Positions 52,243-60,260 of a stretch of 64,000 bases of DNA are shown here, piece by piece. A model generated the notes under the pieces. It was not told where the DNA came from. It made no database searches and was given only the letters and a program-made list of their open reading frames with translations. Position 1 is the first letter of the stretch, and each line of letters starts with the position of its first letter. The position numbers and the translations under genes are program-made. The stretch comes from an uncultured Pontibacter sp. (lineage in GTDB: Bacteria; Bacteroidota; Bacteroidia; Cytophagales; Hymenobacteraceae). Where the stretch lies: positions 992,001-1,056,000 of the forward strand of contig NZ_CANMNI010000002.1 in NCBI RefSeq assembly GCF_947499215.1, written 5' to 3'.

Positions 52243-52608
52243 TTAAGTATGTTGTATGGTTTGGTTTTTCCGATTGATAAAGTAGAGCACTGAGAGGTTG
52301 AAAAAGTGAATGCAGCCTAGCGAGATCAGGATGATACCCACCCTGCTGCTCAGCACTTCAATGAGTTGGTGATAGGTATAGATCGGCAGCTGCTGCACCA
52401 TCAGCACAAACACATATCCCACATTAAGCAGGTAATAGCCCGTGAGCAACAGCTTATTGATGGGATCGATCAGCTTTTCATTCTGCTGAAAGATCTGTTG
52501 CAGGTATAGGCGACCGTTTTTGTACAGACTCTTGCCGACCCAGTAAGTCACAAAAACACCTATCGGTAGGTAGATGGAGTAAGCGAGTATGGTCAGATCT
52601 GTGTTCAT
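52243..52608 (-). CDS. Hypothetical membrane protein, twin copy A (121 aa)
   Basis: This 121-residue protein has four hydrophobic segments and matches the downstream neighbour in order of features: IYLPIGVFVTYWVGKSLYKN, NKLLLTGYYLLNVGYVFVLM, then IEVLSSRVGIILISLGCIHF. The sequences are related but divergent. Its start is 13 bases after the palindromic site at 52622, which is in turn next to the GbsR-like regulator gene. A regulated inner-membrane function is therefore likely, but the biochemical role is not known. Confidence 0.7.
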   Translation of the reverse strand: MNTDLTILAYSIYLPIGVFVTYWVGKSLYKNGRLYLQQIFQQNEKLIDPINKLLLTGYYLLNVGYVFVLMVQQLPIYTYHQLIEVLSSRVGIILISLGCIHFFNLSVLYFINRKNQTIQHT

Positions 52609-52621
52609 GATTATTCAGTAT

Positions 52622-52639
52622 TTTCAATAATTATTGAAA
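52622..52639. promoter_or_regulatory. Operator TTTCAA-N6-TTGAAA before the twin membrane genes
   Basis: TTTCAATAATTATTGAAA is a perfect 18-base palindrome located 14 bases before the start of copy A (52608). A matching TTTCAA-N6-TTGAAA site (53185-53202) lies upstream of the regulator gene. The pair suggests that the GbsR-like protein binds both. Confidence 0.6.
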
Positions 52640-52655
52640 CATATAATCAAAAAAA

Positions 52656-53156
52656 TTAGCGCGTTATTTTGCCAAGGATCTTGAAGAACCAGTTTGAGTT
52701 AGACTGTATAAAAGTATTGATAACGGAATCAGCCTGCTTAGCAAAGCCTTTCAGGTCAGCAGTAACCTTCTTGAACTCCTTTACTTCTTTGCCTTCGCCC
52801 TGCACGGCAGAAACCTCCTCCAACAGTCTAATGATTGGGTCAAGCTCACGTTTTTTGCGCTCTTTGGCTACCTGCGTGGCGAGTACCATCGGGTCTTTAT
52901 CAGTAGCGAAATACTCTTTCCGCTCACCCGGCTTCAGCACTTTCTTGGCAAGCCCCCAATCAAGCAGCGCCCGAATGTTCATATTGGCGTTACCTCTGGA
53001 GATTTTAAGGTCCTCCATGATTTCCTCTGTGGAGAGCGGTTCTGTTGCGATCATCAAGAGCGCGTGTATCTGGGCCATGGTGCGGTTCACCCCCCAGCTT
53101 GATCCTAGGCTGCCCCAAGCCTCAATGTATCGCTCTTTTGCCTCGCTGTATTCCAT
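52656..53156 (-). CDS. GbsR/MarR-like transcriptional regulator
   Basis: This is a 166-residue winged-helix regulator of the GbsR/MarR group. The HTH lies at about 28-85 (ALLMIATEPLSTEEIMEDLKIS, then NANMNIRALLDWGLAKKVLKPG), and a helical dimerisation region follows (VLATQVAKERKKRELDPIIRLL). GbsR-type proteins control choline/glycine betaine genes in Bacillus, but many relatives have other roles. No choline gene is here; the neighbours are the twin membrane genes. An 18-base site precedes both units, so it probably represses itself and the operon. Its gene lies between the two sites. Confidence 0.85.
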   Translation of the reverse strand: MEYSEAKERYIEAWGSLGSSWGVNRTMAQIHALLMIATEPLSTEEIMEDLKISRGNANMNIRALLDWGLAKKVLKPGERKEYFATDKDPMVLATQVAKERKKRELDPIIRLLEEVSAVQGEGKEVKEFKKVTADLKGFAKQADSVINTFIQSNSNWFFKILGKITR

Positions 53157-53184
53157 GACACAATGTTAATACTTATTTCATAAC

Positions 53185-53202
53185 TTTCAAATATTATTGA
53201 AA
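53185..53202. promoter_or_regulatory. Operator TTTCAA-N6-TTGAAA before the regulator gene
   Basis: TTTCAAATATTATTGAAA has the same arms and six-base spacing as the site at 52622. It lies 29 bases upstream of the regulator ATG (53156) and overlaps a degenerate -7 element (AATATTTG on the minus strand), consistent with autorepression. Confidence 0.6.
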
Positions 53203-53292
53203 ATTAAATCACTCTGGATACGGACTATCATTAATTAAGATGCAAAGCACATTCATAAAATATAATGTCGCTATACTTATGAGATGTAGCTA

Positions 53293-53775
53293 TTACTTCT
53301 CGTGCAGCTTCTGGTTGCTGAGGAGTTTTTCGATAGTTTGGACAATTCTCTCTACTTTGGTTTCGTCGGTTTTAGCAGAATAGATCCAATCTACAAGGGC
53401 TTTCTGTTCGCCGTCGGTGCAGTTTCGGAATTTGTCGTAGGCGGCGGGTTCATCCTGCAGGCACAGCAGCAGTTCTTCCGGCACTTCCTGCGGGGTGTTG
53501 TCGGCATAAAGTATAATCTGTACCCAGTCGCCTGCCTGCTTCTTTATCTTCTTCCTGATCTCCGCTCTTACCGGTAAAAACAGTTGCCCATTCCCCATTG
53601 GCATCAGGTGGTAGCCTTTTAGCTCATAGCCACCAATGGTGCCTTTTACCCTAACCCAACCAAAGTGGGCATGCTTGTCAGGTAAGATCTCCGGGAGAGC
53701 AGCATAAGTCCAGCCGCCTTTGCCGGGGAACTTCTCGAGTAGGTAATATTTATCGGTAAGTGGCTGATCTTCCAT
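53293..53775 (-). CDS. YdeI/OmpD-associated family protein (DUF1905)
   Basis: The 160-residue protein has an N-terminal DUF1905 domain (GKGGWTYAALPEILPDKHAH, then FGWVRVKGTIGGYELKGYHL) and a C-terminal YdeI-like region (TDGEQKALVDWIYSAKTDET). This is the usual two-part architecture of the 'YdeI/OmpD-associated' group, whose function is not known but includes a proposed bacteriocin protection role. It has no signal peptide and is probably cytoplasmic. It is monocistronic. Its stop is 83 bases upstream of the operator at 53202. Confidence 0.85.
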   Translation of the reverse strand: MEDQPLTDKYYLLEKFPGKGGWTYAALPEILPDKHAHFGWVRVKGTIGGYELKGYHLMPMGNGQLFLPVRAEIRKKIKKQAGDWVQIILYADNTPQEVPEELLLCLQDEPAAYDKFRNCTDGEQKALVDWIYSAKTDETKVERIVQTIEKLLSNQKLHEK

Positions 53776-53804
53776 GCTTTAGATTTGATATAACTGTACT
53801 TAAT

Positions 53805-53939
53805 TTATAAAAAAAGCAGCTCCTCTTTCAGCTTGCGGTGCAGGTGGTACGGAGAATAGCCGGTTACCTTTGCCAGTTCCTAAAGCGAGATGTTCCCGTT
53901 CAGGTGGCTGTTGATGTATGCAAGAACAGAATGTAGCAT
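53805..53939 (-). pseudogene. Decayed AraC-family DNA-binding fragment
   Basis: On the minus strand the frame from ATG 53939 reads MLHSVLAYINSHLNGNISL-stop-ELAKVTGYSPYHLHRKLKEE and ends at TAA 53805. This is the first helix-turn-helix of an AraC/XylS regulator (the typical 'INxHL ... SLEELA ... GYSPYHLHRKFKE'), with an in-frame TAG at 53880-53882 where Glu is expected. No sensor domain or second HTH is present on either side. It is a remnant of a lost regulator gene, next to the YdeI-like gene; no function is implied. Confidence 0.75.
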
Positions 53940-54063
53940 GGCCTTCAATTATTTATAACAAAGTTAAGCAGGCACAGGCAGATAAAATGTGCAGATCTTG
54001 CGGTTCTGTCATAACCCCCATCTCCAGCGGCAAGTATAAAAAGCTTTACGAAACTAAAAAACT

Positions 54064-54804
54064 ATGAAGCTGAAAGACAAAGTAGCCATTGTAACCGGAG
54101 GATCGCAGGGAATCGGAAGAGCCACTGCGCTTGCACTAGCCGATGCAGGTGCCAAAGTGGTGCTGGCTGCCCGCCACACAGACGATCTGAAGAAAGTAAA
54201 GCAGGAAATAGAAGGCAAAGGCGGCGAAGCCACTATAGCCGAAACCGATGTAACAGACCTGAAGCAGGTGGAAGCCATGGCCCAAACCGCTCTGGATAAG
54301 TATGGCACCATTGACATACTTGTGAACAGCGCCGGACTAATGCCGCTATCTTACATGAAAAACCGCCACCTAGAAGAATGGGAGAAGATGGTAGACGTAA
54401 ACCTGAAGGGTATTTTGAAAGCTGTTTACGCGGTGCTCCCGACCATGATCAAGAACAAAAGCGGCCATATTGTGAACATGGCATCTATAGATGGACGTGT
54501 GATGTACCGCGGCGGAGCTGTGTACGGAGCTACCAAAGCCGCTATCATCGCGCTCTCGGAGGGGCTACGCATGGAGCTTTCTCCTGATTACAACATCCGC
54601 ATCACGTCTGTTGAGCCCGGCACAGTTGATACCGATCTACGTGAGTCTATAACGGACAAAGAGTTGCTAAACGATATGGATTGGGGTGACGGCGAATCGA
54701 AGATAGAACCGGAAGACATTGCAGATTCTATACTTTATGCGCTTACCTTACCAGCGCGCGCTAATGTAAATGAGATTTTGCTGAAGCCTGTCGGGAAGCA
54801 GTAA
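54064..54804 (+). CDS. SDR-family oxidoreductase
   Basis: This is a 246-residue classical SDR. The Rossmann motif is T-G-G-S-Q-G-I-G (about 12-19), followed by NSAG and YxxxK at Y-G-A-T-K. The Ser before it is in NMASIDGR. The loop LMPLSYMKNRHLEEWEKMVD is typical of YdfG-like/3-hydroxy acid dehydrogenases, which act on serine-like or carbonyl substrates with NADP+. The start ATG is at 54064. It has no operon partner. The AraC remnant lies immediately upstream, so it may once have been regulated by that gene. Confidence 0.85.
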   Translation: MKLKDKVAIVTGGSQGIGRATALALADAGAKVVLAARHTDDLKKVKQEIEGKGGEATIAETDVTDLKQVEAMAQTALDKYGTIDILVNSAGLMPLSYMKNRHLEEWEKMVDVNLKGILKAVYAVLPTMIKNKSGHIVNMASIDGRVMYRGGAVYGATKAAIIALSEGLRMELSPDYNIRITSVEPGTVDTDLRESITDKELLNDMDWGDGESKIEPEDIADSILYALTLPARANVNEILLKPVGKQ

Positions 54805-54908
54805 GGTGTTTTACAGTTTCTAAAGAGTGCTCATTCCGCAAGTTTGAGTGTATCAGTAGCCTACGGGGTGATGGTGTGAAGTTTAATTATAGCCGAACCC
54901 TTTTTGCA

Positions 54909-55886
54909 TCAATGTTTCGATTCCACCCAGCGCGACTCTCTCCATAATTTCTGCTGCTCTTCGTCCAGGAAAGTCCAGGCAACGATGCGGCTGATTTTGT
55001 TGCCTTGGCCCATTGGTATGGTTTCTATAGTTTTAGCGCCGGCTTTTTTTAAATTATAAAGCACACTTTTCAGGTTGGCTGCTTTAGAGATAAGTGTAGT
55101 GAACCAGAAACACGAGGTGGCAAACTGCCGGCTCTCTTTTACCACGTTCTCCACGAACCTGGCCTCGCCTCCTTCGCACCATAGTTCGGTATTCTGGCCG
55201 CCGAAATTCAGTGTTAGCTTGGCTGTTTTCTTTTGCTGCAGGTTCTTGAGTTTGCGCATCGTTCCGGCCTGTGCCTCCGCCAGCGAACTATGGAACGGCG
55301 GATTACAGATGGTCAGGTCGATGTGCTCGTTTTGTTTGATAATGCCCTTGAAGATATGCTTTGGATCTGGCTGCAGCCGTAGTTCTACGTTTCCTTTCAT
55401 CGATGGATTGGAGCTTACTATACTCTGAGACGACTTAACAGAGACAGGATCTATATCAGCCCCAATAAAAGCCCAGCCATATTCTTTGTTCCCGATGACC
55501 GGGTAAATACAGCTGGCACCAACACCCACATCCAGACACTTTACTTTATTGCCTGTCGGTATTTTGCCTTGGTTTGATGCAGCCAACAGGTCGGCGGCAT
55601 AGTGTATATAATCTGCGCGGCCGGGTATGGGCGGTGTGAGGTAATGCTGTGGAATATCCCAGTGTTTGATGCCGTAAAAGTGCGCTAACAAAGCTTTATT
55701 AAGTGTTTTCACAGCTTTTGGGTCGAAGAAATCCACAGAGGCATCGTTATACTCATTCAGCCTTACAAAAGGCTTTAGCTCCGGGCAACTGGCTATAAGC
55801 TGCATAAAATTATAGCGTCCGCGGTGCCTGCTGCGTGGGTGCAGCTCCGATTTCTCTTTGGGATGTTCTTTCTTTTTAGGAAGCAT
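54909..55886 (-). CDS. rlmF: 23S rRNA (adenine-1618-N6)-methyltransferase RlmF
   Basis: RlmF methylates A1618 of 23S rRNA. The 325-residue protein has the basic opening with [20 protein letters not shown], the class I fold motif [16 protein letters not shown] (about 120-135), the D-I-D-P strand-2 end ([15 protein letters not shown]), and the catalytic N-P-P-F in [15 protein letters not shown]. This matches the family from end to end (E. coli protein is about 308 aa). It is an isolated gene. A 239-base gap upstream contains only a repeat at 56055. Confidence 0.9.
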   Translation of the reverse strand: MLPKKKEHPKEKSELHPRSRHRGRYNFMQLIASCPELKPFVRLNEYNDASVDFFDPKAVKTLNKALLAHFYGIKHWDIPQHYLTPPIPGRADYIHYAADLLAASNQGKIPTGNKVKCLDVGVGASCIYPVIGNKEYGWAFIGADIDPVSVKSSQSIVSSNPSMKGNVELRLQPDPKHIFKGIIKQNEHIDLTICNPPFHSSLAEAQAGTMRKLKNLQQKKTAKLTLNFGGQNTELWCEGGEARFVENVVKESRQFATSCFWFTTLISKAANLKSVLYNLKKAGAKTIETIPMGQGNKISRIVAWTFLDEEQQKLWRESRWVESKH

Positions 55887-56054
55887 TATACTGCAGGTGG
55901 TGTACTTGTGATTACGGCGGTTTTAGAGAATCTATAGTTGCTGCTATAGTTTATGAGGGGATACTTCTAGTGGCTTTAATGTAAGTTTTAGTTAGCACTA
56001 GCTTATAGCTTGTGTCTATATTTTTGCACATTCTATACCTTTTGTGCGAGTAAC

Positions 56055-56068
56055 AGTACGAACTACAA
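56055..56068. repeat. AGTACGAACTACAA repeat, left copy
   Basis: This 14-base word occurs again at 56776-56789. The two copies are 707 bases apart and flank the YkgJ-like gene (56126-56629). Around the right copy there is a partial inverted repeat (GAGTTTGTAGTTCGTACT versus AGTACGAGCTTCAATCTCGT). They may be members of an interspersed REP-like element. Confidence 0.4.
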
Positions 56069-56125
56069 GCTGGCACAATCAAGGAAATGTATCATATCTT
56101 TTACTCAGTAAATAATCTTTTATTA

Positions 56126-56629
56126 TTAAAATAATGTGACACCAAATTGCTTTGACAGCAAACTATCAAGTTGCTTAATGTCCGCTATCAGATCTTTGAA
56201 GTCCTGTGTTGATGCTAATTCAAGCTCGTTTTTCTGATGGAGCTTTTTTATCTCGGCCATCTTAAAGTAAAATGATTGGGATTGTAGCTTGAGCTGTAGT
56301 AGCGCTAACTTTTCTTCAATAGCGCTCTTTCTCTGTTTAGCCACATCAATTATTTCAATAGCCGAAGTATGATCCAGTTCCTTTCGTAGGACATATTCCA
56401 GAAGTTTGCAATTGTAGCTGGCACACTGTTTCGGTCTGTCTAAGTAAATAGAGCAACCATCACAATATTTTTCGCAGGGCTGAATAAAAATCCCATCACT
56501 ACTTGCCTCCTCAATATCCATTAATTCTCTTATCGCAGGCAACTCTTCATGGCTAAGCTGTACAAAGCCAATCAGGGTGCCGTCGCAACACAACCCACAA
56601 GCCAAACAGATATTGGTTGAATCAATCAT
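56126..56629 (-). CDS. YkgJ-type cysteine-cluster protein
   Basis: The 167-residue protein has the zinc/iron-chelating Cys cluster (C-L-A-C-G-L-C-C-D, then C-E-K-Y-C-D-G-C-S, then C-A-S-Y-N-C) of the YkgJ/flagellin N-methylase-like group in its first ~80 residues. The second half is a helical region with YKLL-like coiled segments (KQRKSAIEEKLALLQLKLQ). It probably binds a metal; the role is unknown. It is flanked on both sides by the 14-base repeats at 56055 and 56776, unlike any other gene here. Confidence 0.75.
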   Translation of the reverse strand: MIDSTNICLACGLCCDGTLIGFVQLSHEELPAIRELMDIEEASSDGIFIQPCEKYCDGCSIYLDRPKQCASYNCKLLEYVLRKELDHTSAIEIIDVAKQRKSAIEEKLALLQLKLQSQSFYFKMAEIKKLHQKNELELASTQDFKDLIADIKQLDSLLSKQFGVTLF

Positions 56630-56699
56630 ACTTACTGAATTTAAGCACTCCTTTCATGTGCTGTTTGAAGGTAGCTTAAATTACAGCTAGCAATTGTAT

Positions 56700-56800
56700 A
56701 AACGAGCCGCGACTACTTTTAGCCGCCATTACTTTCACGAGATTGAAGCTCGTACTAATATTTCTTGATTTTTAGAGTACGAACTACAAACTCGCGCTAG
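56700..56800. repeat. Repeat-rich gap with right AGTACGAACTACAA copy
   Basis: The gap holds ACGAG-N6-CTCGT (a hairpin near 56739-56755), then AGTACGAACTACAA (56776-56789), then CGCTAGCG. The arms GAGTTTGTAGTTCGTACT and AGTACGAGCTTCAATCTCGT form an imperfect inverted repeat. This resembles a small palindromic extragenic element. Confidence 0.35.
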
Positions 56801-56809
56801 CGGGTACAG

Positions 56810-57652
56810 CTATTTTCTTTGTAACTCATCAAGAGTTATTCCACTTTTGTCTTTCCAGCTTGTCCAACCGTTGGTTGCCCTTCCTAATACGACACCACCA
56901 GCCGTACTTGGAGAATTGAAAATATAATCTTCCATAAATCTATACTTGCCATTAACGTTCATAACGATCTGCTCTTCTATCAGCTTTTTTCTCAGGTTTA
57001 CCAAATAATCATGGCAAGAAGCAGTAGTGTTTGGCTTTAACCCTGATCCTTTAAAAACGACAAAACCATCGTCAATTAAATCTCCTTCCGCATAAAGATT
57101 GTCACCTTTAAGCATTAGAAGTTCTTTTTTAGTGATGGATTCTTTATTTATTTTATCAAACACAGGGAAGCCTAATGTAGAGAGCAAAATCTTAATTGTA
57201 TCGAAGCTGTCTAATAAATCAGCCTCCATAGATTCAGTTACAAAAGGTTTGCTTGGAACTACCGTATTTTCTGCATCGAAGCGGTTCGCTTCTTTGGCTT
57301 CTGCCACAGCAACATGTTCCAAGTATTTAGCATGAGACTTAGTGAAAGCATTAATTTTAGAAACCATCACAACTGCATAGTTCCAAAATTCCTTTAACCT
57401 GTTGTGCTGCTTAATCCGATCCAGACAGTCTTCAGCTTCACCTATATAAACCATAGGTTTTGCTTTATCAGCACTTTCTCCGAATAGAAAATATACGCCA
57501 ACATTTTTCAACTCGTCTCTACTAGCTATATACTCTAACTTATTTCTTGGAACCAGAACAGCCTTTACGACTCTGTTAGTTATTTCGGCAATTTTTACGC
57601 TACGTGGAGATCCATCAGGTAGAAAGATTTGAATCGTTTGTGGTCTGTTCAT
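56810..57652 (-). CDS. GIY-YIG nuclease with DUF4357 domain
   Basis: From ATG 57652 the protein is 280 residues. A GIY-YIG nuclease fold occupies about 45-130 (GVYFLFGESADKAKPMVYIG, then EAEDCLDRIKQHNRLKEFWN), and the C-terminal ~80 residues are DUF4357 (NSPSTAGGVVLGRATNGWTS, then WKDKSGITLDEL). The family occurs as stand-alone nucleases in accessory regions and may act on DNA as a defence or repair enzyme. The chemistry is inferred from family. No restriction or toxin partner is adjacent. The longer ORF start adds a region rich in Cys/Phe that looks non-genic. Confidence 0.8.
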   Translation of the reverse strand: MNRPQTIQIFLPDGSPRSVKIAEITNRVVKAVLVPRNKLEYIASRDELKNVGVYFLFGESADKAKPMVYIGEAEDCLDRIKQHNRLKEFWNYAVVMVSKINAFTKSHAKYLEHVAVAEAKEANRFDAENTVVPSKPFVTESMEADLLDSFDTIKILLSTLGFPVFDKINKESITKKELLMLKGDNLYAEGDLIDDGFVVFKGSGLKPNTTASCHDYLVNLRKKLIEEQIVMNVNGKYRFMEDYIFNSPSTAGGVVLGRATNGWTSWKDKSGITLDELQRK

Positions 57653-57716
57653 AGTCAAAGCTGTTACTGTATGAGCATAAATATAGCAAAACCTACATAA
57701 ACCTGTTTGAAACAAA

Positions 57717-57745
57717 AAAAGCAGCCCCAAACGGAGCTGCTTTTC
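57717..57745 (-). terminator. Terminator after fumarase
   Basis: AAAAGCAGC and GCTGCTTTT pair around a 10-base loop. On the minus strand it ends in TTTTTTTGTTT, directly after the fumC stop, a good intrinsic terminator. Confidence 0.75.
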
Positions 57746-57767
57746 CTTTATCTGTTAAAGTATAAGC

Positions 57768-59165
57768 CTACTTCTTCAAGCTGCCGATCATGTCTTCTGG
57801 CTTCACCCACTCGTCGTACTGCTCGTTGGTAAGCAATTCGAGAGCGATAGCAGCTTGACGAAGCGTTGTACCTTCCTTATGTGCCTTCTTCGCGATCTTG
57901 GCGGCATTGTCATAGCCGATGTGCGGGTTCAGGGCTGTTACCAGCATCAAGGAGTTCTCGAGGTTCTCTTTAATGCGAGCCGTGTTTGGCTCTATACCTA
58001 CGGCGCAGTGCTTGTCGAACGAGTCGCAGGCATCACCGATCAGTTGGGCGCTCATGAGCAGGTTATAGATCATCACCGGCTTGAACACGTTCAGTTCGAA
58101 GTGGCCGTTCATGCCACCAACTGAAATGGCTACGTCGTTACCAATCACCTGCGCGCATACCATGGTCATGGCCTCCGCCTGTGTCGGGTTAACCTTGCCC
58201 GGCATGATAGAAGAACCCGGCTCGTTTTCAGGTATAAGAATTTCGGCTATACCTGAGCGCGGACCAGAGGCCAGCAAACGAATGTCGTTGGCGATCTTCA
58301 TCAGCGATACGGCCAGCTGCTTTAGGGCGCCAGATGTTTCCACCATGGCATCGTGTGCAGCAAGCGCCTCGAATTTGTTAGGCGCCGTACGGAAGTCGTG
58401 ACCAGCGTATTTAGAAATCTTTTCAGCTACCAGTTCAGCGTAACCAGCCGGTGTGTTTAGGCCAGTACCAACGGCTGAGCCGCCCAGTGCGAGGTCCTTC
58501 AGGTGGTCCAGCGTGTTGTTTAAGGCTTTCATGCCATACTCCAGCTGCTTCACGTAGCCAGACAGCTCCTGACCCAGTGTAAGCGGCGTGGCGTCCATCA
58601 GGTGCGTGCGACCGATCTTCACCACATCCATAAACTCCTCCGACTTAGCCTTCAGGGTGTCATGCAGTTTCTTCACCATAGGCAGCGTGTGCTCTACCAC
58701 CTTCTTGTAAGCGGCAATGTGCATGGCTGTCGGGAAGGTATCGTTAGACGACTGCGACTTGTTCACGTCATCGTTCGGGTGGATCTTCTTTTTCTCATCC
58801 ATTAAGTCGCCGCCTAGCACCACATGCGCACGGTTGGCCACCACTTCGTTCACGTTCATGTTCGACTGCGTGCCTGAGCCTGTCTGCCATACCACCAGCG
58901 GGAACTGGTCGTTCAGTTTGCCTTCCAAGATCTCGTCGCATACCTGCGAAATAACATCGGCTTTGTCCTGTGCGAGCACACCCAGCTCAGCATTGGCCTG
59001 CGCAGCTGATTTCTTCAGAATAGCGAAGGCTTCAATTACCTCCTGCGGCATCTGCTGACCACCGATGGTGAAGTTTTCTCTTGAACGCTGCGTCTGAGCG
59101 CCCCAGTATTTGTCGGCAGGCACCTCGATAGGGCCCATCGTGTCTTTCTCTACGCGAACTTGCAT
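57768..59165 (-). CDS. fumC: Class II fumarate hydratase FumC
   Basis: This enzyme interconverts fumarate and malate in the TCA cycle. The 465-residue protein has the fumarase/aspartase superfamily signature [17 protein letters not shown] and other family motifs: [40 protein letters not shown] and the C-terminal [13 protein letters not shown]. The length is typical. The ATG at 59165 is preceded by the -7 element at 59206, with a leader of about 36 bases. The gene is monocistronic. Aspartate ammonia-lyase is less likely because of the FumC-type N terminus. Confidence 0.97.
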   Translation of the reverse strand: MQVRVEKDTMGPIEVPADKYWGAQTQRSRENFTIGGQQMPQEVIEAFAILKKSAAQANAELGVLAQDKADVISQVCDEILEGKLNDQFPLVVWQTGSGTQSNMNVNEVVANRAHVVLGGDLMDEKKKIHPNDDVNKSQSSNDTFPTAMHIAAYKKVVEHTLPMVKKLHDTLKAKSEEFMDVVKIGRTHLMDATPLTLGQELSGYVKQLEYGMKALNNTLDHLKDLALGGSAVGTGLNTPAGYAELVAEKISKYAGHDFRTAPNKFEALAAHDAMVETSGALKQLAVSLMKIANDIRLLASGPRSGIAEILIPENEPGSSIMPGKVNPTQAEAMTMVCAQVIGNDVAISVGGMNGHFELNVFKPVMIYNLLMSAQLIGDACDSFDKHCAVGIEPNTARIKENLENSLMLVTALNPHIGYDNAAKIAKKAHKEGTTLRQAAIALELLTNEQYDEWVKPEDMIGSLKK

Positions 59166-59205
59166 ATCGTTTATACTTAGGTTTAAAGAATCAATTTAAC
59201 TGTGG

Positions 59206-59213
59206 CAAAACTA
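59206..59213 (-). promoter_or_regulatory. Candidate -7 element TAGTTTTG for fumC
   Basis: On the minus strand TAGTTTTG fits TAnnTTTG exactly, 41 bases before the ATG. The expected -33 position shows no TTG; the promoter may rely on the -7. Confidence 0.4.
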
Positions 59214-59276
59214 CGAAAAATATTCATTTACGGCCGTTCCGTAGGTATAATCAAATAGTAGTGGAAGCCCTCCCCC

Positions 59277-59993
59277 CTATCGGATCACCCGCTTGCCGGA
59301 GCGGTCTGCCATAAGGGCGATCATGTCCAGCGAAACAGGCTTAAGAAAAGCCGTGTTTAAAGCTGTCTGGTCATCGAAACGAATTAAGTACTCCCCTTCC
59401 TTACCTAAATAATGGATGCTCTCAATTGATGCATGGGGGTATGAACGCTCCTGATTGAGCAGATTCGTAATCTTGACCTCGTTTTCATCTACCTTGATAT
59501 GCCAGCGCATGGCAAACCAGAGTACCACGATCGACAACCCCATCATAATACCGAACAAGATGCTGTAAGCGCGAGTGGAGCGAGCGCCTTCCTGCTGTTG
59601 GAGGTACTGTTTGTAAAGCTCAAAATCTTGGTTGAGCAGGGTGCGCTGCGACATCCGGAGCGGCAAAAGAGCCATGGTAAGACCTAGCAAAAGCCCCGGC
59701 GCAAAGAAAGCGCGGAAATTGGGCGTCATGACAAACAGGTGCTCCTGCGATAGGTGCATGATGCTGGAGAGCATGGCCAGTGCGCCGGCAAAGAAGACGG
59801 AGAGCACAGAGGCGAAGAAGTAATAAGCAAGCGTGAGCTGCCATTCTTTTTTCTGCAGGTACTTGGACTCCTCGGGGTCCAGCTGCTGCAAATCATGCGC
59901 AGGCGACATTTTGCGCAGGGCGTAGCGCACCACCGGCAATAAAATGGCCACTGCAACAAAGCTAATCAACAGGCTCTTCAGGATATCTATCAT
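59277..59993 (-). CDS. Hypothetical membrane protein (238 aa)
   Basis: I do not recognise this family. It has about five hydrophobic segments (near 5-25, 52-82, 88-112, 145-165), with basic and acidic loops between, and a C-terminal soluble domain of about 70 residues (KVDENEVKITNLLNQERSYP, then YLGKEGEYLIRFDDQTALNT) that resembles small PH-like beta folds. It is likely an inner-membrane protein with a cytoplasmic end. The role is unknown. It lies between fumC and the divergent sensor kinase gene. Confidence 0.5.
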   Translation of the reverse strand: MIDILKSLLISFVAVAILLPVVRYALRKMSPAHDLQQLDPEESKYLQKKEWQLTLAYYFFASVLSVFFAGALAMLSSIMHLSQEHLFVMTPNFRAFFAPGLLLGLTMALLPLRMSQRTLLNQDFELYKQYLQQQEGARSTRAYSILFGIMMGLSIVVLWFAMRWHIKVDENEVKITNLLNQERSYPHASIESIHYLGKEGEYLIRFDDQTALNTAFLKPVSLDMIALMADRSGKRVIR

Positions 59994-60140
59994 GCGGTAA
60001 GGGGTAAGTGGTGTAAAATTAATACGCTATTCCCAATTTTGTATTAATAAATGTAAAAGCATCTGGCGTAGGTCTCTGAAGGCATGGAGCCGGCAAGCCT
60101 CCCCAGTACCGAAGCTGTCCCATATTATGGTTCTGAAATA

Positions 60141-60172
60141 TTGGAATTGATGCAAAGTTTTAGTTATTTTTG
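60141..60172 (+). promoter_or_regulatory. Strong candidate promoter of the sensor kinase
   Basis: TTG (60141-60143), a 21-base spacer and TATTTTTG (60165-60172) match the Bacteroidota -33/-7 consensus, the best spacing found in the window. Transcription would start near 60177. Confidence 0.55.
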
Positions 60173-60201
60173 AAGAACTAATCATTGAACTAAGTACTTC
60201 T

Positions 60202-60237
60202 ACCGGCCGTTGTCATGCTCAGGGCCGGTGTTTTTTT
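60202..60237 (+). terminator. Terminator-like hairpin inside the kinase leader
   Basis: ACCGGCC (60202-60208) pairs with GGCCGGT (60223-60229), then G and seven T (60231-60237). It is a textbook intrinsic terminator, but lies between the promoter and the ATG at 60261, so it may be an attenuator that controls readthrough. The longer ORF start at 60210 (a TTG) lies inside the hairpin and is rejected. Confidence 0.55.
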
Positions 60238-60260
60238 GTAGAAGGCCGTTCATTTCATTT

